From Sequoia sempervirens (lineage: Eukaryota; Streptophyta; Pinopsida; Cupressales; Cupressaceae), in assembly GCA_007258455.2 (NCBI GenBank), contig VDFB02193867.1, forward strand, positions 526,132,189 through 526,196,188: 64,000 bases of DNA, in the 5' to 3' direction. Numbering within the stretch: position 1 is the first letter of the stretch; every line of letters begins with the position of its first letter. A program made the translations under genes and the position numbers. Positions 46,850-57,720 of this stretch are shown piece after piece. The notes below the pieces were generated by a model. The model was not told the origin of the DNA. It ran no database searches and worked only from the letters and a program-made list of their open reading frames with translations.

Positions 46850-48540
46850 TTTCCATTGTTAAACCATGTCATCAAAGCATTGATTTGTGTCCACAACCAC
46901 ATCAAAAACAATATATCCAATGTCAAGAGGTTGGATATCAAGATCAATAACATCAACAAACCCAATCACCCCATCTTGAAGATCAATCATCATATCTCCA
47001 AGATCAATCACAACTATCTATCAATGAGAACCTTGAAGATAATTCTACCTCATCCAATGATCAAATCAACATATATCAAGGGTCACTTTTCAATCATGAT
47101 CAAAATCCACCAACAATACCCAATAGTGATCCAATTCAAGAAATGTTATCATCATTTGATCCTATGGTTGAAAACATTGACACTCTCTCCACCACAATTG
47201 TTGAAAATAATCATCAAGATCTATCCATCAATGAGCACATTGAAGATGTTTATACCTCATCTAATGATCAACTCAACATACATCAAGCGTTACTTTTTAG
47301 CCATGGTCAAAATCCCTCAACAATATTTTCTAATGATCTATTTCAAGGAGTGTTAGAATTATTTGATATTATTGACATAATCCATGATCCATCAACCAAT
47401 GATCATGTTGAAAATGTCTCTACATCACCTAATGGGTTAGAAGACATATCTCAATACTTCATTCCAAAGCATGATCAACATCTTTCACCAAAGTCTAGCA
47501 ATGGTCTTTTCTAAGAAATATCGAATCCTTTGAACTAATGGTTATAGATACTAAAGGAATATTCAACTCAATACTTGATCCAAATCCACTCAAAGCTCAA
47601 GAGGATATTGAGCCACTTCCCATGTCTAATTAAGATATCCAAGAACCCTTTATAAGTGATCCATCCTTTGAAACTGACCCATGCCAAGAAATTGATCCAA
47701 AGCATGTTGAAATCAATTCTAAAATAATTTGAGATCAAGAATTTGTATCTCCAAGTTACTACAATGATCTAATGGACACTCTCCAATTTATACAATATGT
47801 CACAAATGATGATCATATCCATATAACACATATTCGTACATCTACCCATGAGATGATTTTTGTATATGGACACATAGATGATCTTCATTTAGAATAGGAT
47901 TCCTCTACTCCTTAAATTATTACATAAAAAGAGTAGGTTATTGATTCCTATAGTCAAACTAAGTTGTCAACATTGGGATCATATATGTCCCAAATTTAGA
48001 CTAAGGACATCATGTGTGAAGATATCCAACATTATCCACTTGAGGAAATAGGCTAGAAAAAATAGGATATTCTAGAGTTAGCAGAGCAACACATTAAAAT
48101 AATGTCATCCACGGTGGTCATTTATCAGAGAATGCATTCTAAACAGTAACTCTCAAAACAAGCAGAATCAAAGCATGAAGGTACTACTTCCACGATACTG
48201 AGGGAAAATTCCCCTCAAACAAACATCAACATAGGAAGCATGAATGATCCTTATGATGAAACCAATGCCAATACTACAACTAGCCAAGTTGTGAATCTTC
48301 ATCCACCCATCCCCTATCCATGAATTGGGACCAAATTCAAAAGAAATATTTGAATCAAAGTACAAAGAATGTTATCATAGAAAAACAAATTGGGAATCAT
48401 AATGGAAAAATTAGATACACATGGATACCAAAAAGTACAAAAGAAATATTATCTCTATCAAACTCCATTAGTCAGATAAACTATGGAGCAAAATAAAAAA
48501 AGGAAAAGTATCCATCATAGATGTCTACAAAGGAAAAAGT
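46850..48540 (+). pseudogene. Decayed acidic, Asn/Ser-rich protein with internal repeats
   Basis: One frame stays open in long stretches (47143-47514 is the longest). A ~65-residue unit repeats three times: INENLEDNSTSSNDQINIYQ (from 47020), INEHIEDVYTSSNDQLNIHQ (from about 47227) and TNDHVENVSTSPNGLEDISQ (from about 47395), each followed by a Phe-x-His-Gly/Asp-Gln-Asn/His segment. Beyond 47514 the same kind of D/E/N/S/I-rich text continues through stops and shifts to about 48540. No catalytic motif. The sequence downstream (49030-49110) resembles the 3' tail of the Tat element, so this may be a spacer protein of a plus-strand Tat relic. Function unknown. Confidence 0.45.
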
Positions 48541-48559
48541 AGGATTCTCAAGAAACACA

Positions 48560-49919
48560 CAGTATATCAAGCGGTTGGTCCTAATTCCACACACACTTTC
48601 CTATCCACCCATCATTTCTCATCTTCCCAAGTTTGGAGAGTCAAAGATTCCAAACTATCAACCAATCCATCTTTTATTCCTAAACACACTCCATCCACAC
48701 CTCCATGCATGATATCCAATTCTCACATTGACCATGTATTGGAAGCAACCCTTCATCGTAAGGATTTAGAAGGTACTCTATTGTGATGTGTGCATAAAGA
48801 CAGAGTTAACTTCTGTATGTACAAAGTAGATCAAGAATCTCAAAAGTTGCATTCAAGTGCACACATCTTGGAAAAGCAGCTTCTTCAGGTAGGATATTGA
48901 TAACACATTATGACATACAAATCTACATTGAAACCACCAGGTGGTTCAATATAAGCCTAAAATATTTCATAAAAATAAATAAAATAAAAAAATATAAAAA
49001 ATCATTTTTTTTTTTAAAATAATGAAAATAGTAAAGATAAAAAAATCGTCCTCTAGTGAAAACCACTATGGTGGTACTTTGGATAGGTATCATGATGAAA
49101 ACCTAGAAAAAAAGTGTCATGTGTAGAATCAAGAATTTTCATGTGCTAGTTTAGGTGGAAGCATCTCATCCCATCCATAATAAATCTAGCATTCCATCCA
49201 TCTTAGTAGTAATAAATCCATTCATCCATGAACCATTTATCCAATCCATTTTTCATTCATCTACACCCATAGTCCAAGTTATCTTGATCTTGGTAAAATT
49301 TTGGTGTACACTTTACACTTACTTATGGTAAACATCTTGACATGAGTCATTTTCATTGATCCTATCCTATCCCAATGCTATCTAATTGATGAAGCATTAT
49401 CCAAATGAGCATCCTCTGTTTGAACACCTTATCTTATAACAAGATAATACTTGGCATTTTTTACATGCTTACCAGATCCATCCATCCATACACCCATCTA
49501 AGCATCCATCCATGGCATTTCAAACACTGCTAGACACTGGGGAAAATATTTATATCTTGCTTTTGGAATAAATTTTGATCTATATCCTCCAACTTATGTA
49601 GTGATCTAAACAGTGGAAAATGTAAAATCAAATTGGTCAAGCATGTGAGCCAAAATTCCAAATCACTAGCCCATGGCACATTTTTAAAAGAAGAAATTCC
49701 TTATCAAGCTTCATCTTTCATCAAACATCAATCCAAACAATTAATATCAATCACATCTAACATGTGCTTCAATGTCACATCAAATCATTCAAAATAATTT
49801 TGTTCCAATAACAAGCTTCAAAATCCTAATCAATCAAATCCAATCCATCCATCATCATCTTGGGATATCCTTCCCAATGCTTGTGTTGCTTAAACACTAT
49901 CCTTGCATTGTTTTGTATC
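48560..49919 (+). other. Tat-type 3' tail relic, no gene
   Basis: At 49030-49110 the text ATCGTCCTCTAGTGAAAACC, a CCACTATGGTGGTACTTTGG block, then ATGAAAACCT matches, on the opposite strand, the GGTGAAAACC stem-loop tail at 52030-52130. Elsewhere there are runs of short CATCCATCCA words (49140-49270, 49480-49510, 49840-49860). No open frame. Confidence 0.45.
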
Positions 49920-51177
49920 TGTAGACACCGAAATCTGGTTTTTAGCCTTCGGCTTCTATATTCTTCATAATTCTTATTCTTCATGGTCTTGATTAAATAA
50001 TCTTAATTATTTAATTAATTCATCTTCTATTAATTCTTCTATTAATTAAATAATCTCAATTATTTAATTAATTCACTTTTCTTCATTTCTTCTAATTAAT
50101 TAAATAAATGCTTGTTATTTAATTATCTTACTAATTAACCTTATTCTTCCGGTTAAATTAAATAAATCATTATTTAATTTATTCTTTATCATATTTCAAC
50201 TATAATTAAATAAATTCATTATTTATTTAATTATTCATTTAAAATCCCTTTCGTCACTTAATTAAATAAATCTTATTTATTTAATTATCCTTCGAATATT
50301 GAGTCTCTTGAATTAAATGAATTATTTAATTCATTAAGTCTATTTTAACACATTCCTCTATATTTTAGATAATTATGTGAGTTATCTAAGTATTTACTTT
50401 TACTCAACTCGACATCTATTTTAATCGTTCAGTTAACTATTGATTTAATGTCTGAGTGGCGTCTTCGAGTAATCTCTTCATCTAATCATGCAATCATCCA
50501 GTTCTAACTCAATTGCGTGTACATGCATATTAATTAAATATTCTTATTTAATTAATTAAGTGTTGTGCGTGCATTCGAACAGAGAGTTGCTTTAATCAAT
50601 CTTTATCTTTGTCATGCAAAGATATTTCTAATGTTTTCGAATGCTGAGCTGAAGATTAAATCATTTATTTAATCTTTAATTCTATTTCTAATTCGAATCA
50701 CTCATGTCATCACTGTCAGTTAACAAAATGCATGACTAATCAGTCAATCTCAACCGTCCGTTAATCTTTCAATCTTGACCTGTCATTTGAATAATCAATT
50801 TTCTATAAATTGATTTTTCATTCTTCATTCCAATATCTCTCGCGAATTTTGTAACTTTGGAGATAACTTTTGTCTTGAATCTTTGATATTTTGCTAATCA
50901 CTATCATTAGGCTATACTTGCACGAACTTGAAAATCTGAGGGCAATTATACTACACAAGCAAAATGGAGAAGGGAAATCGAGATAATTCATGGAAATACG
51001 TTTGGAATTGGTGAGATTGTTTTAGTTTTAATTACATTTTTACTTTCCCATGTTCTTTGTTGCTTAATGTATGAATTTGCATTCTAGATTTAGTATTGTA
51101 TTGCATGTGTGCTTCTAATCTAACGATCTTCTTTGTTGTCTATTGTGCAAAAGCCCTTTTCATTTTCAGACGTTACA
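49920..51177 (+). repeat. Tat-type gypsy LTR
   Basis: 1258 bp, TGTAGACACCGAAATC to CAGACGTTACA, followed after TTT by a primer-binding-site-like TGGTGGTCCCGGCGGGG. TGTAGACACC starts are common in Tat LTRs. From 49990 to 50710 the LTR is built of recurring AATTAAATAATT/TTATTTAATTAATT words. Only this LTR of the element is seen; the flank GTATC (49915-49919) could not be paired. Confidence 0.75.
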
Positions 51178-51180
51178 TTT

Positions 51181-51197
51181 TGGTGGTCCCGGCGGGG
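51181..51197 (+). promoter_or_regulatory. Primer-binding site
   Basis: TGGTGGTCCCGGCGGGG, 3 bases after the LTR. It has the form of the TGGCGACTC-GCTGGGG sites seen after plant Tat LTRs; the tRNA was not identified. Confidence 0.6.
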
Positions 51198-51560
51198 CTC
51201 ATCGATTGATGGCCTTGCCTACATTGTACATGTAGAGACCTCATAGTTCGACTTGACTGTGACTGACAAGACTGACTACAAATAGAAGACGTGTGTGAAA
51301 GTGAATGCGACGAACCCTAATGGACTGACCTAGTGCAGCCTTGGGGGCTCATCGTGTGATGGCCTTGCCTACGTTGCACACACAGAGACCTCGTAGTTCG
51401 ACACAACCAATGACCTTGTAATATAGACATATGGATTGACGCATGACTTTATACAGACAAACCTAAACAGACTGACCTAATGCCTCGGAGGCACATCAGC
51501 AGATGGCCTTGCCTACGTCCAGTCACAGAGGCAACATAGTTCGACAAACGACAAAGACTG
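51195..51560 (+). repeat. Three ~147-bp repeats in the leader
   Basis: GATGGCCTTGCCTACNT then CAGAGACCTCRTAGTTCGAC recurs with GGCCTTGCC at 51211, 51361 and 51505, each followed by a GACTGAC-rich spacer and preceded by GGCTCATCG or GGCACATCA. It sits in the 5' untranslated leader after the primer-binding site, just before the opposite-strand Tat element. Confidence 0.8.
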
Positions 51561-51716
51561 ACAAACGCGACTGACTCTGACTCTGTTTTTGGATATTTTG
51601 AAGTTTTCCAATGTTTTTGTGTTTTCTCCAGTCATTTTGCGATGTTCGTGGATTTTCCATGATGTTTTGTCTTCTACATAGCCAATGTAAGAACCAATAT
51701 GACACACGTCAAGTGT

Positions 51717-51732
51717 TTGCCCCCAGTCGAGT
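51717..51732 (-). promoter_or_regulatory. Polypurine-like tract
   Basis: Minus-strand TCGACTGGGGGCAAAC, the form common before Tat 3' LTRs. No recognisable LTR start follows. Confidence 0.5.
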
Positions 51733-52029
51733 ATAAGACCAATTGATTATGAATAGGGTAAAATAGGGGATATGAAATTCTCTCGATGTCAATCATTCCA
51801 AGCTATGGAAAAGACTACCACTTATTAGGAATGATATATACAAGTGATGGACATAAAAGGTAAGGGATATATATAGGATAGTGGACTATGTACACGGATG
51901 TGGGCTATATACATGGTAGAGACGATGTACATGGAAGTGGGCTATATACATGGATGGGGACGATGTTCAAATAAGTGGTGTATGTACAAGATAGATTAGA
52001 ATAATAGTAGACAAAGGAGCAGGGTTGAG

Positions 52030-52200
52030 TACACATGGCACCTGTTTGCCAGGTTTTCACCATGGTACCTATCCAAAGCACCACCGAAGTGGTTTTCACC
52101 ATTGGACGATTGATTTGTCTTTACTATTTTCCATATTAACTAATTTTTTTGGTGTTATCAAGACGCCTGTTTGCCAGATTTTCACCTTGATAACGATTTT
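52030..52200 (-). other. GGTGAAAACC stem-loop tail
   Basis: On the minus strand three related blocks follow the integrase stop: GGTGAAAATCTGGCAAACAG, GGTGAAAACCACTTCGGTGG and GGTGAAAACCTGGCAAACAG, each followed by a sequence complementary to its front (for example CCACTTCGGTGG, and ACC...GGTGCC). Similar blocks are known in the 3' region of plant Tat elements. Role unknown; possibly RNA structure for packaging or 3' end formation. Confidence 0.65.
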
Positions 52201-52258
52201 TTGATTTTTTGATTTTTTTTTTTGTATTTTTGCTAAATAAGACAAAGGCTCCCAGAAG

Positions 52259-53266
52259 CTATGCGTAGAACTTCTTCAGATGCATGCTATTGATTGGTGA
52301 GGACAATGGTTCGCCTTCAGGAGTAGAGAGTTGGTACGCTCCTGATCCAAAAGCTTCTGTAACAACATAAGGTCCCAACCAATTAGGTTCAAACTTTCCT
52401 GGTTTGTCTCTTTCTACTTGATTCTTTGGGTTCTCCATTAAAACCAAGTCACCAATGTCAAAATTTCTATTTAAAACCCTCATGTTATAGCTACGACGAA
52501 GGCAGTTCTGATATGCTTGGAGATGGTCCAGTGCCTTCTGTCTATGCTCATCCAGGAATTCTAACTCATGGAGTCTCGACACTCGGTACTCTTCATCGTC
52601 AATGTGGCCCTTCAGTGATACCCTTAGGGATGGAATTTCGACCTCAATAGGTAAAATGGCTTCAGATCCAAAGACAACTGAATATGGGGTAGCACCAGTG
52701 GGAGTACGGATACTTGTACGATAAGCCCATAAGGCAGGGTTTAGCTGTAAATTCCAGTCACGACCAGCATCATTGACAGTCTTCTTGAGGATTCTAATGA
52801 TGGTCTTGTTAGACGCCTCTTCTTGGCCGTTACCTTGGGGGTAGTATGGAGTGGAGAAGTGATGTTGGATATGAAATTGATCACACAAGTGGCAGACTTC
52901 TTGGTTCTTAAATGGACGGCCATTATCAGTGATTATGGACTGAGGGACACCATACCGACAAATGATATAGTTTAAGATAAATCTAGAAATCTGTGCACCG
53001 GTAATGTATGTCATAGGAATGGCTTCAATCCACTTCGTAAAGTACTCAGTGGCAGTGATAATGAACTTGTGTCCATTAGATGAGGTTGGGTGGATCTTAC
53101 CTATGAGGTTGAGTCCCCATTGGACAAAAGGCCATGGTGACGTGATAGGACGGAGCTCCTGTGTTGGGGCATGTATCAAACCTCCATGAACTTGGCATTG
53201 GAGACATTTTGTTACAAAGACATATGAGTCTTTTTCCATAGTAGGCCAATAATAACCCAGTCTCAA
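52259..53266 (-). CDS. Tat integrase (long open frame, altered active site)
   Basis: 335 codons. The zinc-binding C-x2-C is at residues 21-24 (CLQC); the histidine part lies upstream in the neighbouring frame. The core follows: WGLNLIG at residues 50-56, where the first catalytic Asp (GMDIIG in relatives) is Asn53; ITDNG with Asp114; GNGQEEASNKTI with the Glu at 150. The C-terminal domain has GDLVLMENPKNQ and the closing LNGxHLKKFYA-like end (NSMHLKKFYA), so the C-terminus is complete. It overlaps the upstream pol frame by 170 bp through a one-base shift at AKKI. Asn53 probably abolishes strand transfer. Confidence 0.88.
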   Translation of the reverse strand: MRLGYYWPTMEKDSYVFVTKCLQCQVHGGLIHAPTQELRPITSPWPFVQWGLNLIGKIHPTSSNGHKFIITATEYFTKWIEAIPMTYITGAQISRFILNYIICRYGVPQSIITDNGRPFKNQEVCHLCDQFHIQHHFSTPYYPQGNGQEEASNKTIIRILKKTVNDAGRDWNLQLNPALWAYRTSIRTPTGATPYSVVFGSEAILPIEVEIPSLRVSLKGHIDDEEYRVSRLHELEFLDEHRQKALDHLQAYQNCLRRSYNMRVLNRNFDIGDLVLMENPKNQVERDKPGKFEPNWLGPYVVTEAFGSGAYQLSTPEGEPLSSPINSMHLKKFYA

Positions 53267-55127
53267 TCTTTTTGGCTAAGGTAGGACCGCTAGAATGGGA
53301 ACCACATATACCCTCATGCACACCACGCAAGGTTGCTTGTGCTTTAGTAGAATCAAGACATCTCAGTAAGGTATTGTCTAAAGCGCGTCTATATAGGGTG
53401 TCTCCAACGATGGTATATTTGGCTGACTTGCAGAGGAATGTTCTACATTGGTTATTGGATAGGCCAATGGGTATGACTTCAGCATGAAGGTAATCATAAA
53501 TTTCTTTGTACCAAGGGGAATCGGGACCAACGATGTCACACACCATCTCAAAATCTGGGATATCGTAGGCTGGGATCAAAAGCTGTTCTACCAAGAACTC
53601 AAACTTAGGAACGTTGTTAGAAATATCAAGAAGTGATGCAATTGTAGCCATGGCGTCTGCTGCCCTATTTAAAACATGAGGTATTTGATGAAATTTGACT
53701 TTATCAAAGTACTCTTTAAAAATATCTGCCATGCACTTGTATGGAGTAAGCTTCTCATCCTTAGTCTCATAATCATCATTTACCTGCCTAATTACTAGTT
53801 GAGAATCACCGTAAACCTGTAAAACCTTAATTTTCCACTTAACCACCATGCGTAACCTTGTCACTAGAGCTTCATACTCTGCCATGTTGTTAGTGCATGG
53901 GAATGCAATCCTAAATGACTTAGGGATGGAATCACCTTGTGGTGTGATAAACAATATCCCAGCCCCTGAACCATGATTTGTATGTGAACCATCAAAGTAT
54001 AGTTTCCATGTTATGTTTGTGTCAAATGTGAATATGAACTCATTAGGAAAGTCTGCCACTAATGGGTGATCTGCCTGTATGGGTGCATCAGCTAACTGAT
54101 CAACAATGACCTGTCCTTTAATAGCCTTTCTCTCTACATACTGTATATCATACTCACTAAGTATCATGACCCACTTGGCCAGTCGTCCTGTTAATGCTGC
54201 CTTACTAAGAAGATATTTCAGTGGATCGATTTTAGCAACCAACATTGTTTGATGGTTTAACATGTAGTACCGCAGTTTTTGGGTAGAAAATACTACTGCA
54301 AGACAGGCACGTTCAATGTTACTATAGTTGAGCTCATAACCAACCAAAGTCTGGCTGATATAATAGACTGCCCTTTCATGACCTTCATCATCATTCTGTG
54401 CAACCAATGCTCCGAGTGATGAATGGGTTGCTATGATATAAAGAATCAATGGTCTCCCTTCAATAGGTGGCATTAAAACAGGTGGTGTAAGTAAATATTC
54501 TTTAATCAGTTGAAAAGCCTCTTCACACCTAGGTGTCCATGCAAAGGGTACTCCTTTCTTGAGTAGATGTTGAAAAGGGTGTGTCTTGTCTGCTAATTGC
54601 ACTATAAATTTTCTGATAGATTGAAAACTTCCCTGTAATGTCCTTAGTTGACTGAGATTGTTGGGTGGTGGCATGTCCATGATTGCTTTTACCTTAGCAG
54701 GATCTACTTCAATGCCCCGTCTAGAAATGATATAACCTAACAGCTTTCCTGACTTGACTCCAAACAGACATTTCTTTCGATTGAGTCTCACATTATACTT
54801 CTCCAGCCTCTGAAATACCTTGTCTAAAACTTGTAAATGTTGTGCCCTTGTCTTGGATTTGACAATAAGATCATCGACATAATCCTCCATACAAGTGTGT
54901 ACTAAATCATGAAAGATAGTGGTCATGGCACGTTGATAGGTTGCTCCTGCATTCTTGAGTCCGAAGGGCATAACATTCCAGCAATACGTTCCCCAAGGAC
55001 AAGTGAAGGCTGTCTTAGGTTGATCTTCAGTGGCTATTCTGATCTGGTTATATCCTAAGAATCCATCCATAAGGGACAACATCTCATATCCTGCTGTCAT
55101 GTCAACTATCATGTCTATATTAGGCAA
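53097..55127 (-). CDS. Tat RT palm, RNase H and second RNase H (676-codon open frame)
   Basis: RT: LMDGFLGYNQI (motif A Asp at about residue 21), MPFGLKNAGATYQR and YVDDLIVKS (active-site DD at residues 85-86). First RNase H, residues 225-345: the usual catalytic Asp position in LYIIATHSSLGAL is not Asp. Second RNase H, residues 374-500: YFDGS (Asp379), NMAEYEAL (Glu417), YGDSQLV (Asp441) and NRAADAMA (Asp491), all four acids kept. The pattern of a decayed first and intact second RNase H fits the Tat lineage. Met at 55127 is internal; the same frame is open upstream to about 55240 (RGIRICTDFRDINKACP). Ends where the frame shifts into integrase. Confidence 0.92.
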   Translation of the reverse strand: MPNIDMIVDMTAGYEMLSLMDGFLGYNQIRIATEDQPKTAFTCPWGTYCWNVMPFGLKNAGATYQRAMTTIFHDLVHTCMEDYVDDLIVKSKTRAQHLQVLDKVFQRLEKYNVRLNRKKCLFGVKSGKLLGYIISRRGIEVDPAKVKAIMDMPPPNNLSQLRTLQGSFQSIRKFIVQLADKTHPFQHLLKKGVPFAWTPRCEEAFQLIKEYLLTPPVLMPPIEGRPLILYIIATHSSLGALVAQNDDEGHERAVYYISQTLVGYELNYSNIERACLAVVFSTQKLRYYMLNHQTMLVAKIDPLKYLLSKAALTGRLAKWVMILSEYDIQYVERKAIKGQVIVDQLADAPIQADHPLVADFPNEFIFTFDTNITWKLYFDGSHTNHGSGAGILFITPQGDSIPKSFRIAFPCTNNMAEYEALVTRLRMVVKWKIKVLQVYGDSQLVIRQVNDDYETKDEKLTPYKCMADIFKEYFDKVKFHQIPHVLNRAADAMATIASLLDISNNVPKFEFLVEQLLIPAYDIPDFEMVCDIVGPDSPWYKEIYDYLHAEVIPIGLSNNQCRTFLCKSAKYTIVGDTLYRRALDNTLLRCLDSTKAQATLRGVHEGICGSHSSGPTLAKKIETGLLLAYYGKRLICLCNKMSPMPSSWRFDTCPNTGAPSYHVTMAFCPMGTQPHR

Positions 55128-55195
55128 AGGGAAGTCATCCTTAGGACAAGCTTTGTTGATATCTCTAAAATCAGTGCAGATGCGAATGCCCCTAG

Positions 55196-56242
55196 CTAGT
55201 TTGGTAACTGGTACAAGATTGGAAATCCAATCTTATAGTCAATAGGTCTGATGAAACCAACGTCTAAGAGTTTCTTGAGTTCTGCCTTGACTAATAAAGC
55301 AATTTGTGGATGCATTTTTCTCAACTTCTGCTTTACTGGTTTAGCACCTGGTTGCAAAGGCAAGTGATGTAGAACAAGTTCAGGATCCAACCCAGGCATG
55401 TCGGCATATGACCAAGCAAAATTAATCTGTCTTTGTTCAAAGAAGTTGTGGAACTCTGATTTCTCTTGTGTTGTCAATGACACTGCCAAATAAATCAATC
55501 GAGGATTCTCTTTTGTGCCTATGTTGACTTCTACTGATTCTTCCACGAGCATGGGTGACTTTTCCTGTGCAATGGGGAGAATGTTCAAACCTCCATCCTT
55601 AGGCGCCTCAGAGAGGTTTTCACCTTCGGATGCGTCCTTTCTTTTTACTTTTTCATGGTCTAGAGGTGCCTTGCGGTTTTCACCTAGAGACTCGTCCTTT
55701 TTATCTTGTTTATTCTTTTTCTCATTTTTGCGACTGGAGGGTTGAACAGATTCCCCAAAATATGCTTTATTGTCCAAGTCAATGGTAAAACCAACTTTAT
55801 GATCCCCATTAGGTATGCCTTCACGTAATCCCAGGAACTCAGCAATTGCTTCGTTGTTCTCAAAAGTGTCTAAGACAGGTGTATCTTGTTGATCCCAATC
55901 TATGAGTTGGGGATAAACTAAGGGCATGTCATCGTCGGAGTTATCAAAGTCTAATGGGGTCAAGGTAAAGATTGAATTATTCATGTGGTCACAAAAGTCT
56001 TGTACCAAGTCCTTTTTGCTCTTGGGTTTGGGTCTAGGTGGATGAATAGGTGGGCCTAATGCCAAGGTTTGACAATCAGAAAGAGGTGGCTTAGGTTGCC
56101 AAGAGGTAGGATCAAGTGATTCCCAATAGTAATGTTTAAACCACTCCTCTTTTGTCATTTTCTTTGGTGGACAGGAATTTAAGGGGTTTGGTGAGGAACT
56201 TAGCATCAAGTCAAGTTCTCCAAATAACTTTTCAAGGTCCAT
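55196..56242 (-). CDS. Tat pol linker and RT fingers (348-codon open frame)
   Basis: Residues 1-250 are a low-complexity linker: Pro-rich (GPPIHPPRPKPKSKKD), then acidic (DFDNSDDDMP), then Lys/Glu-rich. From residue 255 (NPRLIYLAVSL...FFEQRQINFAWSYADMPGLD) the sequence is the conserved pre-RT segment. It is followed by LQPGAKPVKQKLRKMHP and AELKKLLDVGFIRPIDY, the start of the RT fingers. A one-base deletion after PIDY moves the continuation (WISNLVPVTKLARG) to the next frame, so RT is split between this and the 53097-55127 frame. Confidence 0.85.
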   Translation of the reverse strand: MDLEKLFGELDLMLSSSPNPLNSCPPKKMTKEEWFKHYYWESLDPTSWQPKPPLSDCQTLALGPPIHPPRPKPKSKKDLVQDFCDHMNNSIFTLTPLDFDNSDDDMPLVYPQLIDWDQQDTPVLDTFENNEAIAEFLGLREGIPNGDHKVGFTIDLDNKAYFGESVQPSSRKNEKKNKQDKKDESLGENRKAPLDHEKVKRKDASEGENLSEAPKDGGLNILPIAQEKSPMLVEESVEVNIGTKENPRLIYLAVSLTTQEKSEFHNFFEQRQINFAWSYADMPGLDPELVLHHLPLQPGAKPVKQKLRKMHPQIALLVKAELKKLLDVGFIRPIDYKIGFPILYQLPN

Positions 56243-56989
56243 GGAAGAAGTAGAGGATAAGGAATCCCACTCATAATCATTAGAGTCAGGAGAGTTACAA
56301 CAATTTTGGTCTATTGGTTCGTGAGATGTCTTAATGTCTTCTGAAGCACGTACTTCCTAAAGTAAGGGTAATGGAGTACTAGGAACACCAATCTGAATCA
56401 GTTGAAACCCTATCCCTACTCCTTTTGGCCATTGAGAAACAAATATTGGTTCCACTCTGCCATCTTGGTTTAAACCTAAACCACTTTGTCCATCGTATCC
56501 TTTACTTTGCATGATTTTGAAACCCTTACCATATAGATTTGTAGGAATATGAGCAAGTAAAAGGGGTTCTAGATTATCTTCCTTGTACAGCTAGGAAGTA
56601 ACATCTTCTGTATCTACAGCCTCTTTGCTTAATTCACCCCATTTAGTGAAAGTTGTTGTGGGGGGAACATGTATAGTGATTATAGACTGTCCCTTACCTG
56701 TTGTAGGAAAACCATATGACTTAGGAGGAACCAAATGGCTAACACAATAAGAAGTCTTCATGTAATACTCTCCACAACCCTTGTCTTGGATCTCAACCCT
56801 AGGAGTAGTGGGAAGTGAAGGTGCAACAGATGTTCGAGTGAGTGTGGACAGGTCAACATAAGAAGATGGATTAGACGATGAGGCCTCTTGGTTGACTGGA
56901 ACTTAGCGTTGAGGGATCTCCTTTAGATTAGTGCAATACTGGAAAGGGTCGGGATCACCATCGATAGTTATTTCGGTGCCATTGTAAGG
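56243..56989 (-). pseudogene. Tat protease-RT spacer, decayed
   Basis: Minus-strand text between protease and the pol linker. It is polar and low-complexity in several frames with stops and no domain. In related elements this is an unstructured spacer. Confidence 0.4.
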
Positions 56990-57540
56990 GAATTTAAGAC
57001 ATGATGATACATGGAAGGGACTACCTTCATGGCATTAATCCATGGTCTACCTAGCAAAAGGTTATATGGGAGGGTGAGATCCAAGACCTGGAACTTTATC
57101 TCCATTACCGCAGGACCAATTCTGATAGGAAGTGTTACCACCCCCTTTCATTTTCTTTCTTCATCATCATAAGCCTTAATGACAATACTCTTGGTGGTGT
57201 CTACGCATGCTTCTGAAATACCTAATGCCTTAATTAGTTTTAAAGTGCATAGATTTAACCCTACTCCTCCGTCTACCAAAACTCATCTAACTTTGGTGTC
57301 ATCAACAAGGACTTCTAGATGTAAAGGGTCATTGTGGTTCATCTTTTCGATGGCATAGTCTTGTTCAGAGAACATGGCATGATGGTTATTGGTTAAGTAG
57401 CCCACCATTTCCTGGAAATGATTGACATCAAGGTCAGTAGGGACCGTGGTGTTCTGTAAAGCCTTATCGAGGATAGACCGATGCTCAGGAGAGATACGCA
57501 ACAATTCCAAGATTGAGATTTGGGCTGGGGTCTTCCCCAA
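56990..57540 (-). pseudogene. Tat aspartic protease region
   Basis: 57540-57283 opens MGKTPAQISILELLRISPEH and runs through FQEMVGYLTNN and NDPLHLEVLVDDTKVR to a stop. The same frame then gives VLVDGGVGLNLCTLKLIKAL, the active-site segment in which VDGG stands for the D-S/T/G-G triad of Tat proteases. After a further stop, VMEIKFQVLDLTLPYNLLLG and RPWINA follow, the conserved C-terminal strand. At least two stops, so no functional protease. Confidence 0.82.
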
Positions 57541-57720
57541 CTAATCAAGTAGGTTATATTGTAACCTGGAAGGTTGATGTGTTTGCTGTGATGGAGGGCC
57601 TGGGATAAAATTTTAGTAATGACAGTATTGATCAGACATCTGTGGAATTAACATTGATAGTAATGGTATTGATAAGCGACCTATATGTCAAGGCAATGAA
57701 TGATTTTTCCAACATCATAA

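Noticed and set aside
49920..51177. LTR as the 3' LTR of the minus-strand Tat element
   Set aside because: Its TGTAGACACC start and the primer-binding site after its end put it in plus orientation, so it belongs to another element.
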